Below the pieces are notes generated by a model. That model had not been told where the DNA came from, did not search any database, and saw only the letters and a program-made list of their open reading frames with translations. Below are positions 18,451 to 26,395 of a stretch of 64,000 nucleotides of DNA, piece by piece; position 1 is the stretch's first letter, and each line of letters starts with the position of its first letter. Source of the DNA: Dactylosporangium sp. AC04546 (lineage in GTDB: Bacteria > Actinomycetota > Actinomycetes > Mycobacteriales > Micromonosporaceae); assembly GCF_022095675.1 (NCBI RefSeq), contig NZ_JAHYSG010000042.1:1-64000 (forward strand). Direction: 5' to 3'. The position numbers and the translations under genes were made by a program.

Positions 18451-20927
18451 AGCCCCTTCACCGGCCCGACCCCGGTGCCACCCGGGCCGGTCGTGAACGT
18501 CCACGAGTCCAGGTCGAACAGCGCAGCCGTCGTGGCGCCGGAGAAGGTGAGGTACAGCGAGGTCGTCCCGGCCGGCGCGTTGCTGATCGAGCCGGTGACG
18601 GTCGTGAACGTCTCCCACGAGCCGGTCACCGGGACGGTCGCCGAGCCGATGATCGTGCCCGTCGGCGAGCCGGTGCGCAGCTGCAGCGTGCCGCCCGTAC
18701 CGCCCGACGAGACCCGGGCGCTGAACGAGGTCGCGTTGTTCACCTTGTACGGGTCGAACTGAATCCAGTCGCCGTTGTGGATGTCGCCGACGGTCTTACC
18801 GCCCTCCGCCGTGGTCTTGGCGAACGTGTTGATGCCGGAGGACGTCTTGAAGTGCTCGGCCTGGCGGTGCCGGGGCTGCAGGATGTTCTGGGCGTGCGTG
18901 GTGAGCCCGCCCTTGTCGGTGTACGACGCGTCGAAGATCGGGAAGATGTTCGCAGCGTCGTCGTGCTCACCGTCGACCGGGATGTTGATCGTGCCCGAGC
19001 AGCCCGCCTGGGACGTGATCTGGTGGGCGTGCTGGTCGTGGCCGAGCACGTAGGTCATGGTGACCTTCGTGCAGTCGATCGCCCCGTCCTCGGGGTCGGT
19101 CACCGTGACGCTCCACGGCACCGCGTCGCCGAACGACACCAGCTGCCCGGACGACGGCCCGTGGATGGTGATCGTCGGCGCGGTGTTGCCCACGCTGATG
19201 AGCACGCTCGCCGAGCCGGTCGCGCCCTGCGGGTCGCGCACGGTCAGGGTGGCCGAGTAGTTGCCGTTGGTGGAGTACGTCTTCGTCGGGTTCGCGGCGG
19301 TCGACGTGGTGCCGTCGCCGAACGCCCACGAGTAGGTGAGCGCACCGCCCTCGGGGTCGGACGAGCCGGCCGACGAGAACGTCACGGCGAGCGGGGCCGC
19401 GCCCGACGTGCGGTTGGCGCTCGCGACGGCCGTCGGGGCCCGGTTGCCGCCGGCGACGTAGTCGTAGCGGTAGAGCGCCGAGTTGGCGTCGCCGTTGAAG
19501 TAGCCGGTGCCGTAGTCGAGGACGTACAGCGAGCCGTCGGGGCCGAAGGCCATGTCCATGACCTGCTTGCCGTTCCACGGGAACGTGTCGATCGCGCCCG
19601 GCGAGCCGTCGGCGTTGAGCTTGATCGGCTTGATCCAGCCGCGGCCGAACTCGCCGGCGAAGAACATATTGTCCAGCGCCTGCGGGAACTTCGTGGCCGA
19701 CGGGTTGGCCGCGTCGTAGTGGTAGACCGGACCGGCCATCGGCGACTCGGAGCCTCCGCCGAACTCCGGCGGGGTACCGGCGTCGCCGCCGTAGCGGATC
19801 CAGGACGGCTTGGCGGCGGGCAGGGTGGTCAGGCCCGTGTTCCGGAACGAGTTGTTCGTCGGGCCGCCGGTGCAGTTGTACTTCGCGGCGCCGGTGTTGG
19901 TGGCGAAGTCCCACTCGTTGTAGGTCTCGTTGGCGGTGTTCGTGCCGGTGCAGTACGGCCAGCCGAAGTTGCCGGGCGCGGTGATCCGGTTGAACTCGAC
20001 CTGGCCCGACGGGCCGCGGGTGGCGCTGGTGGTGCCGGCGTCGGGGCCGTAGTCGCCGACGTAGACCACGCCGGTCGCCTTGTCGACGCTCATGCGGTAC
20101 GGGTTGCGGAAGCCCATCGCATAGATCTCGGGCCGGGTGTTCGCCGTGCCGGGCGTGAACAGGTTCCCCGACGGGATCGAGTAGGTGCCGTTGGCGTTCA
20201 CCTTGATCCGCAGGATCTTGCCGCGCAGGTCGTTGGTGTTGCCGGCGCTGCGCTGCGCGTCGTAGGCGGGGTTGCGGTTGGTCCGCTCGTCGATCGGCGA
20301 GTAGCCGGCCGAGTCGAACGGGTTGGAGTCGTCGCCGGTCGACAGGTAGAGGTTGCCGGCCGCGTCGAAGTCGATGTCGCCGCCGACGTGGCAGCAGATG
20401 CCGCGGTTGGCCGGCACGTCCAGGACGGTGACCTGGCTGGCCATGTTGACCGTGAAGTCGGCGTTGAGTGTGAACCGGGACAGGCGGTTGACCCCGGTCC
20501 AGGTGGCCCAGTCGGTGGCGGTACCGGTGGCCGGCGCGTCGCCCGCGGGGGTGCTCAGCGGGGGCGCGTAGTAGAGGTAGATGTACCGGTTGGTGGCGAA
20601 GTTCGGGTCTGCGGCGACGCCCTGCAGACCCTCCTCGTCGTGGGTGTACACGGGAATGTTGGCGATGACGGTCGTGGTGCCGCCGGCGTCGGTGCGCCGG
20701 AGCGTGCCGTTGCGGGCGGTGTGCAGGACCGAGCGGTCGGGCAGCACCGAGATGGCGAGCGGCTCGCCCACCTCGGGTTCGCCCTTGGCCAGGGTGACCT
20801 GCTGGAAGTCGGCGGCATTGATGGCCGCCGCCGCGGGGGACGCGGGGCCGGCGAGGACGCCTAACCCGCTGGAGACGAGCAGAACGGCGACGGCTGACGA
20901 CCGCCACCTCGAGGGCTGATGGTTCAC
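18093..20927 (-). CDS. secreted PQQ-type sugar dehydrogenase + PKD + CBM6 + ricin lectin protein
   Basis: 944 aa. A signal peptide (cleavage near PAAAAINAA) is followed by a soluble glucose/sorbosone dehydrogenase-type six-bladed propeller (~35-470: EPLAISVLPDRSVLHTARNGTLRR, HDEEGLQGVAADPNF, GDYGPDAG). This family uses PQQ to oxidise sugars outside the cell. A PKD domain follows (~480-570, YSWAFGDGTTSTAANPTKTYS), then a CBM6-like module (~690-815) and a ricin beta-trefoil (821-944). GTG at 20927 has GGAAGGGA upstream. It precedes the ThuA protein gene, with which it shares its C-terminal lectin architecture and probably a transcript. Cofactor and substrate are family-based inferences. Confidence 0.85.
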   Translation of the reverse strand: MNHQPSRWRSSAVAVLLVSSGLGVLAGPASPAAAAINAADFQQVTLAKGEPEVGEPLAISVLPDRSVLHTARNGTLRRTDAGGTTTVIANIPVYTHDEEGLQGVAADPNFATNRYIYLYYAPPLSTPAGDAPATGTATDWATWTGVNRLSRFTLNADFTVNMASQVTVLDVPANRGICCHVGGDIDFDAAGNLYLSTGDDSNPFDSAGYSPIDERTNRNPAYDAQRSAGNTNDLRGKILRIKVNANGTYSIPSGNLFTPGTANTRPEIYAMGFRNPYRMSVDKATGVVYVGDYGPDAGTTSATRGPSGQVEFNRITAPGNFGWPYCTGTNTANETYNEWDFATNTGAAKYNCTGGPTNNSFRNTGLTTLPAAKPSWIRYGGDAGTPPEFGGGSESPMAGPVYHYDAANPSATKFPQALDNMFFAGEFGRGWIKPIKLNADGSPGAIDTFPWNGKQVMDMAFGPDGSLYVLDYGTGYFNGDANSALYRYDYVAGGNRAPTAVASANRTSGAAPLAVTFSSAGSSDPEGGALTYSWAFGDGTTSTAANPTKTYSTNGNYSATLTVRDPQGATGSASVLISVGNTAPTITIHGPSSGQLVSFGDAVPWSVTVTDPEDGAIDCTKVTMTYVLGHDQHAHQITSQAGCSGTINIPVDGEHDDAANIFPIFDASYTDKGGLTTHAQNILQPRHRQAEHFKTSSGINTFAKTTAEGGKTVGDIHNGDWIQFDPYKVNNATSFSARVSSGGTGGTLQLRTGSPTGTIIGSATVPVTGSWETFTTVTGSISNAPAGTTSLYLTFSGATTAALFDLDSWTFTTGPGGTGVGPVKGLAGKCLDVRGAATADGTQIQLYTCNGTGAQVWTRNGQTFRALGKCLDISGGGTADGTKVQLWTCNGTGAQNWVPNADGTLRNPQSGKCLDVSGNNSADSTVVHLWTCIAGAANQKWSMP

Positions 20928-21162
20928 GGGTGTCCCTTCCTGACTACAGGTGCCAGGCAGGGCGCGCGCCGCCGCGCCGGAGCCGATACGGCATTCACGT
21001 CCTGTAACCGCGCCGAACGGATACATTGATGACGCACTCTGAGTGCCGTGGGGGACACACTAGGGGTTTCGGCTCAGACTGTCCATACTTTTCGATGTCT
21101 GCTCGAAAGTTCGGTTTGGACGATCGAAAGCCGCCCCGAAACGGGTGCCTATGCTGGGTGCC

Positions 21163-21807
21163 ATGGGGGTGGGGTTGCGAGCCGACGCCGAGCGCAACCG
21201 GCGGCAGCTGATGGACACGGCCCGGGTCGTGTTCGCCGAGCGTGGGCTGGACGCGCCGCTCGACGAGATCGCCCGGCGCGCGGGCGTGGGCAACGCGACG
21301 CTCTACCGGCGGTTCCCGACGCGCGGCGAGCTGGTCACGGCGGTGTTCCGCGACGCGCTGCGGGAGCTCGTCGCCGCCACCGAGCGGGCGCTGCAGGTCG
21401 CCGACCCCTGGCACGCCTTCGCCGGGCACGTCACGTTCCTGTGCCGGTTGCAGGCGGAAGACCGGGCCTTCGCCGACCTGCTCACGGCGTCCCTGTCCGG
21501 GGTCCCGGAGCTGGAGCGGCTGCGCGGGCAGGCCCTGGCCGGCCTGGCCGAGCTGGTGGACCGGGCGAAGGCGAGCGGCAACCTGCGGGCCGACCTGCAG
21601 CACGAGGACGTCGTGCTGATGCTCATGGCCAACGCCGGGCTGGCCGAGCGCACCGGCCGGTTGGTCCCGGCGGCCTGGCGGCGGCAGCTGAGCTTCCTGC
21701 TCGACGGCCTGCGGGCGTCGAGCGCGACGCGCCCGGCCCCGTCGGTCGGCAGCGACGCGGTGCAGCAGGTGATGCAGTCGATCGCCAAGCGGGGCGGCCT
21801 CGGCTGA
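21163..21807 (+). CDS. TetR/AcrR-family transcriptional regulator
   Basis: 214 aa. The N-terminal helix-turn-helix (NRRQLMDTARVVFAERGLDAPLDEIARRAGVGNATLYRRFPTRGELV, written here only to show the TetR pattern in parts: ARRAGVGNATLYRRF is the recognition helix region) is followed by an alpha-helical ligand-binding C-terminal domain. ATG at 21163 is preferred: TATGCT ends 7 nt upstream, a spacing suited to leaderless transcription. GTG at 21145 in frame would add six residues. It faces the GH114 gene tail to tail and lies divergently beside the sugar dehydrogenase gene, which is a candidate target. No operator was identified. Confidence 0.87.
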   Translation: MGVGLRADAERNRRQLMDTARVVFAERGLDAPLDEIARRAGVGNATLYRRFPTRGELVTAVFRDALRELVAATERALQVADPWHAFAGHVTFLCRLQAEDRAFADLLTASLSGVPELERLRGQALAGLAELVDRAKASGNLRADLQHEDVVLMLMANAGLAERTGRLVPAAWRRQLSFLLDGLRASSATRPAPSVGSDAVQQVMQSIAKRGGLG

Positions 21808-21811
21808 CGGC

Positions 21812-22726
21812 TCAGCAGGTCTCGCGCCAGGCGTCCAGGTCGAGCTTCTTCTTCATCGACGAGAACCGCAGCGCCTTGACCTTCGGGCAGAACGAGCCGG
21901 TCGAGCCGTCGTACTCGACGTGGAAGACCGGCTTGCCGGCGTCGACGAAGACCTTGAGCGTGTCGCACTCGTCGTACCGCGCGCACTCCTCGTTGACCGC
22001 GAAGTCGAACGCCGGGGCCAGCTCGCGGGCCTGCTCGACGTCGTTCTTGAGCCCCACGGCCAGGCCGTGGCGGTGGGCCAGGTCGGCGACCCGGCGGTTG
22101 AATGTGAGCTGGTCGGCGGCGGTGAGCGGGAAGCCGCTGCTGTTGCTGTAGCCGTCGACGTTGTCCGGCTCGACCGCGTCGAACCCCTTGTCCCTGCAGG
22201 TCTTGAAGCGGGCGGACAGCAGCGGCTCCAGCACGTCCCAGCGCCGCACGTCGAGCCACTTCTCCCCCGGCCAGCCGTCGAGGCCCTTGCCCTGCACCGA
22301 CTCGGGGAAGTTCCTGGCGTCGGCCCGGAAGTCCTCGTGCGCGCCGACGTTGACGTAGCAGATGACCCGCCGGCCCTTGCCCTTCAGCGCCGCCACGTCG
22401 GCCTTCGAGGTGTTCTCGCCGTCGACGTCGTACACCTCGGCCTCGACGTTCTTGTCGAGCGTGCCGGTGAGTTGCCACTGCCAGGTCATGCCGACGGCCG
22501 GTCTCCACCAGCCGCCGGCCGCCGGCGGCGGTCCCGATGTGCTCGGTGCGGCCGGGGCCGATCCCAGACCATCCACTCCGGACGGTCCGACGCCGGCGGT
22601 GTGCGGGGCCTGGCGCGACGGGTCGGGCACCGTCCGGCCGTCGCCGCCGCCGGTGCACGCCGCCGCGTAGCCGGCCACGACCAGCATCAGCGCGCAGAGG
22701 ACGATCCGCAGGCCGCGGTCGGTCAT
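21812..22726 (-). CDS. lipoprotein GH114 endo-alpha-1,4-polygalactosaminidase
   Basis: 304 aa. A lipoprotein signal (AAAC, Cys24) and Pro/Ser linker (~30-72) are followed by a GH114 TIM-barrel: WQWQLTG at 82-88, VICYVNVGAHEDFR at 121-134, the catalytic-site strand GFDAVEPDNVDGY at 181-193, and NEEC at 245-248. GH114 enzymes cut alpha-1,4-linked (N-acetyl)galactosamine polymers; the fungal counterpart is Ega3. The protein should sit on the outer face of the membrane. ATG at 22726 overlaps the stop of the spherulin-4 gene (ATGA), so they are coupled. It is the last gene of the galactosaminoglycan locus and may release, trim or recycle the polymer. Confidence 0.87.
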   Translation of the reverse strand: MTDRGLRIVLCALMLVVAGYAAACTGGGDGRTVPDPSRQAPHTAGVGPSGVDGLGSAPAAPSTSGPPPAAGGWWRPAVGMTWQWQLTGTLDKNVEAEVYDVDGENTSKADVAALKGKGRRVICYVNVGAHEDFRADARNFPESVQGKGLDGWPGEKWLDVRRWDVLEPLLSARFKTCRDKGFDAVEPDNVDGYSNSSGFPLTAADQLTFNRRVADLAHRHGLAVGLKNDVEQARELAPAFDFAVNEECARYDECDTLKVFVDAGKPVFHVEYDGSTGSFCPKVKALRFSSMKKKLDLDAWRETC

Positions 22727-23349
22727 CTGGCGGCCGCCCGTTCCCGCAGCGACGAGGGCAGCCCGTGGTACGGCAGCGGCGCCTGCAGATCGGTCACCAG
22801 GCCGTGCGGGGCGCGCGAGAGCAGCAGCGCGGTCGCCGTGCCGAGCTGCTCGGCCGGCACGCCGTAGACCAGGTGCGCCGCGTTGGGCCAGTCGCGCCCG
22901 CCCGGAGCCTCCACGTAGGACTCCCATGGTCCCTCGAAGGTACACACCACGTCGGCCAGCGCCGCGTACCCGGGCAGCGGGCGGGTGCCGGGGTTGAGCA
23001 CCACCGAGCCGCGGACGGCCCGCACGACCTGGGTGACGTACCGCAGCCCGGCCGCGTCCGACGGCACCTGGTCGAAGAAGATCCCGCCGACCGGGTACTG
23101 CGCCCAGCCGACCATGTCGCACCAGACCTCGCCGTTGGCCCGGTTGCCGTAGTCGAGGTCGACGTAGCCGAGCATGCGCACGCCGAACCGCTGCAGGCGC
23201 GCGGTCGCCACGGCGTACACCTCGTCGCGCCCGGCGCCGGGCCCGTCGTGGATGTTGACGATCGCCGTCGGGCGCTCGGCGGTGCGGCACAGGGCGTCCC
23301 ACGCGTCGGGGTCGACGAGCGGGTGGACGTACATCGGCAGGAGCATCAT
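22723..23349 (-). CDS. spherulin-4 family (GH135-like) glycoside hydrolase
   Basis: 208 aa without a signal peptide. It is a compact TIM-barrel of the spherulation-specific family 4: MYVHPLVDPDAWDAL, VNIHDGPGAG (32-40), GYVDLDYGNR (61-70), GIFFDQVPSD (89-98), CTFEGPWESY (136-145). Fungal Sph3 of this family (GH135) is an endo-alpha-1,4-N-acetylgalactosaminidase needed for galactosaminogalactan synthesis. Residue 94 is Gln where, as I recall, Sph3-type enzymes have the second residue of an Asp-Glu pair, so activity may be altered. The first Met codons overlap the upstream membrane-protein stop (ATGA), and the 3' end overlaps the GH114 start. Without a signal peptide it may act in the cytoplasm, or on the polymer at the synthase. 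Confidence 0.82.
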   Translation of the reverse strand: MMLLPMYVHPLVDPDAWDALCRTAERPTAIVNIHDGPGAGRDEVYAVATARLQRFGVRMLGYVDLDYGNRANGEVWCDMVGWAQYPVGGIFFDQVPSDAAGLRYVTQVVRAVRGSVVLNPGTRPLPGYAALADVVCTFEGPWESYVEAPGGRDWPNAAHLVYGVPAEQLGTATALLLSRAPHGLVTDLQAPLPYHGLPSSLRERAAAR

Positions 23350-24782
23350 CGGTAACTCTCCGGATCACGCAGGACCAGCGCCGCGACGGCGAGGCCGGGC
23401 AGGGCCGCCCCGAGCAGGGTCGCGACGGCGAGGGTTTCGGCGAAGGCGGGCGCCACCTGCACCAGGGCCGGCGCCCAGTGCCCGACGCCCGCGACGAGCA
23501 GGGTCGGCCACCACACGACGATCGCCGCGGTGCCGGCCCGGCCGTGCGCGGCGAGCACGAGGCACAGCGCGTACACGCCGGTGAGCAGCACCGCCGCGGC
23601 GAACGCCTGGCCGCCGGGCGGGTGCGCGCCGAGCCACACCGCGCCGGCGACCAGCGCGCCGGCGACGACGGGCAGGCTGAGCACGGCGACGGTGCCGGCG
23701 CTGATGCCGCCCAGCCGGCGGTCAAAGGCGAACCGGTCGGCCAGCGACGCGCGCGCGTGCGCGATCCGGCGCCGGTGCCACACCAGGGTGAGCTCGATCA
23801 GCGGTACCCCGAGCAGCAGCGGCACCGCCTCGACCGGCAGCCGGTGCGGCGCGATGCCGTCGAGGGCGACCGTGCGCAGCAGGGCGGCCTGCCCGGTGCC
23901 GACCAGGCCGTACAGCAGCGCGTACCCGACGTCGTAGCGCCACGACCGCCAGCGCCGGCGGCCCCTGCGCGTCGGGTCGCGGCGCACGACCGGCAGGTAG
24001 GCGACCAGGAGCACGATGGCCACGCCGACGAGGAGGCCCACCACGGCCGGCCGCCCCCACCCCGCGGCGATCCCGGCGGCGGCCAGCCAGCACGGCACGG
24101 CCGCCGCGAGCACCGGCCGCTCCCGGTTGGTGACCAGCGCGACCGACGCGACCGCGAACAGGGCGAGCTGGACGGCGGCGACCAGGTACGCCCGGGCCCC
24201 GGTGCCGAGCAGCACCGGCGACCACAGCGCGGCCAGGCCGGCGAAGCCCATGCCGAGCAGCCGGGCGGCGGCCGTGGTGCCGTGCTCGGAGAGGGCGCGG
24301 TAGCCGAGGTACGACAGCGCCTGCCCGCCGCCCCAGCCCAGCAGCAGGGTGCCGGTCGTGGCCAGCGCGGGTACGCCGTCCACCTGGGCCGACGCGCCGA
24401 GGCCGATGGCGAGCGGGGTGAGGTAGATGAACGCGCGCACGAGCGTGTCGACGACGACGGTCCGCACCCGCGGGCCCTCGGCCGGGAACACCGGATAGGT
24501 GAGCGTCTCGGCGTTGTCGTACGTGCGGGCGACGACCCGGCCGGCCAGCGCGAACACGGACGGCAGGCCGTACTCGCGGTCGGCCACGCGGTCGTTGATC
24601 CCGTTGGCCTCCAGGATGGCGGCGATCTCGTCGACGTCGACGGCGCCGACGCAGTCGTCGCGCATCCGGTCGGCGAGGGCGGACACGGGGTCGGTGCTGA
24701 CCCGCCCGACGAAGCGCAGCGACTCGCCGCTCAGCGGCGGCTTGCGCTGCGCCGGGACGACGATCAGCGAGTCGGCGCTCAC
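23346..24782 (-). CDS. 12-TM membrane protein, candidate PelG-like exporter/synthase partner
   Basis: 478 aa. A cytoplasmic N-terminal region of ~100 residues (including VDEIAAILEANGINDRVADREYG) is followed by about 12 transmembrane helices between ~108 and 472, with a large basic cytoplasmic loop near 258-272 (RRDPTRRGRRRWRSWRYD). I do not recognise it from sequence motifs as classical PelG; its N-terminus differs. It sits directly after pelF and has the same helix number as PelG/MOP transporters, so a role in exporting the chain made by PelF is inferred. GTG start, and no clear ribosome site. The 169-bp gap before it is filled by the GATGCATC array. The stop is coupled to the spherulin-4 start. 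Confidence 0.7.
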   Translation of the reverse strand: MSADSLIVVPAQRKPPLSGESLRFVGRVSTDPVSALADRMRDDCVGAVDVDEIAAILEANGINDRVADREYGLPSVFALAGRVVARTYDNAETLTYPVFPAEGPRVRTVVVDTLVRAFIYLTPLAIGLGASAQVDGVPALATTGTLLLGWGGGQALSYLGYRALSEHGTTAAARLLGMGFAGLAALWSPVLLGTGARAYLVAAVQLALFAVASVALVTNRERPVLAAAVPCWLAAAGIAAGWGRPAVVGLLVGVAIVLLVAYLPVVRRDPTRRGRRRWRSWRYDVGYALLYGLVGTGQAALLRTVALDGIAPHRLPVEAVPLLLGVPLIELTLVWHRRRIAHARASLADRFAFDRRLGGISAGTVAVLSLPVVAGALVAGAVWLGAHPPGGQAFAAAVLLTGVYALCLVLAAHGRAGTAAIVVWWPTLLVAGVGHWAPALVQVAPAFAETLAVATLLGAALPGLAVAALVLRDPESYR

Positions 24783-24795
24783 GCGACGGCCCGCA

Positions 24796-24943
24796 CTCGC
24801 ATCGGTCCTGCTACATCAGGCTTGATACATCCGCCGTGATGCATCGCGAATGATGCATCAAAACCGATGCATCTGTCTTGATCCATCGTGTGTGATGCAT
24901 CCAAACCGATGCATCCGAGTTGATGCATCAGGGCTGATGTGGG
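24796..24943. repeat. 14-bp-period array with palindromic core GATGCATC
   Basis: The core recurs exactly every 14 bp, starting at 24824, 24838, 24852, 24866, 24880, 24894, 24908 and 24922. Six of the eight are perfect GATGCATC; the others are GATACATC (24824) and GATCCATC (24880). Degenerate units flank it at 24796 (CTCGCATC), 24810 (GCTACATC) and 24936 (GATGTGGG). The 6-bp spacers vary (CGCGAAT-type, AAAACC, TGTCTT, CAAACC and others). The array fills the pelF to membrane-protein gap, overlaps neither coding region, and is markedly less GC-rich than its surroundings. A 14-bp period gives one repeat of the pattern in protein every 42 bp, but the reading is not gene-like. Confidence 0.9.
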
Positions 24944-24951
24944 CGGTGCGC

Positions 24952-26385
24952 TCATGCGGGCACCAACTCCGGCGCCGGGGCCGCGGCGGTGAGGGCTGTG
25001 TAGCGGTCGCGGTACGCGGTCAGGCAGCGGTCGAGGGTGTGCTCCGCCAGCGCCCGCTCGCGGCCCCGCCGGCCGGTCGCCGCGCGCAGCTCCGGCGAGG
25101 TGAGCAGCGACACGCACGCCTCGGCGAACCCCCGCGGGTCGCGTGGCGGCACCACCAGGCCGGCGTCGCCGACCGCCTCGGCCACGCCGCCGACGTCGGT
25201 GCTCACCGTCGGGCGGCCGCACATCATGGCCTCCAGGACGGTGTACGGCATGCCCTCCGAGATGCTGGACAGCGCCGCCACCTGGCCGGCCGCGAACGCG
25301 TCGCGGCTCGACGCGCACGGGCCGGCCCAGGTGACCGCGTCCTGCACACCCAGCTCACGGGCGACGGCCCGGCAGGTCGCCGCGTACTCCTCGTTCCCAG
25401 CCGGCACCGGACCGGCCAGGTGCAGGCGCGCCCCGGGCACCTCGGCGCGGACCAGGGCGAGCGCGCGGATCAGCGTCTCCAGGTCCTTGAGCGGGTCGAT
25501 CCGCCCGACCCAGGAGATGACCGGCTCGGGCGGCTCGTCGGCGAGCGGCGCGAAGCGGGCCGGATCGACGCCGTTGCCGATCACCTGGATCTTCGCCGGG
25601 TCGGCGCCGTGGCGGGTGGCCCACCGCGAGTTGAAGCCGCTCACCGGTGTGATGAGGTCGGCCTCCCAGTACGCGAGCCGGGCCAGCGCGCGGTGGAAGC
25701 GCAGCAGGGCGGTCTTGACACCGGCCGGCTGCGGGCCGGCGGCGAGGTAGCGCTCCCGGAGGTACACCCCGTGCTCGGTCATCATGAAGGGCACCCCGAG
25801 TCGCCATTTGGCGGCCAGCGCGACCATCGCCGACAGCCCGTTGGCGTTGGCGTGGACCAGGTCGGCGTCCGCCGGCAGGGCTGCGGCGAGCGGCCGGAGT
25901 GCGTGCTCCAGCAGTACCGCCGAATCGTCCGCGTCCCGCAGGGTCATCCGCGGCAGGGACAGGCCCTCGAACCGGGCCCGCGCCCAGGCGTCCAGGAGGA
26001 TGTCGGCGAGCGGCGTGCCGGCCAGTGGATGCCGGCCGGACGCACGCAGGAACCGTTTCTCGGTGGCGATCGCCGCCAGCTCACGCAGGCCCTCGCCGAA
26101 GACGACCAGGTCGGCCGCGGTGTCGCCGAGCATGCCCCGGCACAGGCGCGCGGCGGCCCGGTGCGGCCGGCCGCGCGCCGGGCGGGCCGGGCCCCAGACC
26201 GGCACCGCGGAGAGCGACCGGACGTTGCCGGGCAGTTCCATCGCGGGCCGGTCGGGCTCGGTGCCGACGATGGCCACCAGGTCCCACTCCACATCGGACA
26301 GTCCGCCCACCAGCTGGTCGCACCAGGTGCTGACCCCGCCGGTGACGTACGGGTAGGTGCCTTCGTTGACGAGGACGACGCGCAC
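24952..26385 (-). CDS. pelF: GT4-family glycosyltransferase PelF
   Basis: 477 aa. The N-terminal signature VNEGTYPYVTGGVSTW (residues 6-21) is diagnostic of PelF. The C-terminal half has the GT-B donor-site pattern (WVGRIDPLKDLETLIRA, then SSISEGMPYTVLEAMMCGRPTVSTDVGG). PelF is a soluble cytoplasmic glycosyltransferase that polymerises a galactosamine-containing polymer, in Pel from UDP-GalNAc. The upstream galE can supply UDP-galactose/GalNAc. GTG at 26385 follows the deacetylase stop by 10 bp, with GAGGA about 8 nt upstream. Unlike Gram-negative loci, no pelB, pelC, pelD or pelE is nearby. In the fungal pathway the corresponding GT domain is part of Gtb3. Confidence 0.92.
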   Translation of the reverse strand: MRVVLVNEGTYPYVTGGVSTWCDQLVGGLSDVEWDLVAIVGTEPDRPAMELPGNVRSLSAVPVWGPARPARGRPHRAAARLCRGMLGDTAADLVVFGEGLRELAAIATEKRFLRASGRHPLAGTPLADILLDAWARARFEGLSLPRMTLRDADDSAVLLEHALRPLAAALPADADLVHANANGLSAMVALAAKWRLGVPFMMTEHGVYLRERYLAAGPQPAGVKTALLRFHRALARLAYWEADLITPVSGFNSRWATRHGADPAKIQVIGNGVDPARFAPLADEPPEPVISWVGRIDPLKDLETLIRALALVRAEVPGARLHLAGPVPAGNEEYAATCRAVARELGVQDAVTWAGPCASSRDAFAAGQVAALSSISEGMPYTVLEAMMCGRPTVSTDVGGVAEAVGDAGLVVPPRDPRGFAEACVSLLTSPELRAATGRRGRERALAEHTLDRCLTAYRDRYTALTAAAPAPELVPA

Positions 26386-26395
26386 GGCCGAATCC

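Noticed and set aside
15983..20864. Long plus-strand frames over the two lectin-protein genes.
   Set aside because: Shadow frames of GC-rich genes; the products are low-complexity Arg/Asp/Val strings with no recognisable fold.
21145..21162. Earlier GTG start for the TetR regulator.
   Set aside because: It adds six residues without family similarity, and TATGCT is better placed as a -10 box for a start at 21163. It cannot be fully excluded.
24796..24943. CRISPR array.
   Set aside because: The repeat is 8 bp with 6-bp spacers, far too short, and no cas gene is nearby.
24779..25318. Minus-strand frame that translates the 14-bp array into a 14-residue periodic peptide (DASHTMDQDRCIG-like).
   Set aside because: A 14-bp repeat always gives a 14-codon period in any frame. 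The frame lacks a start site and continues antisense-like through the pelF gene region in the wrong frame.
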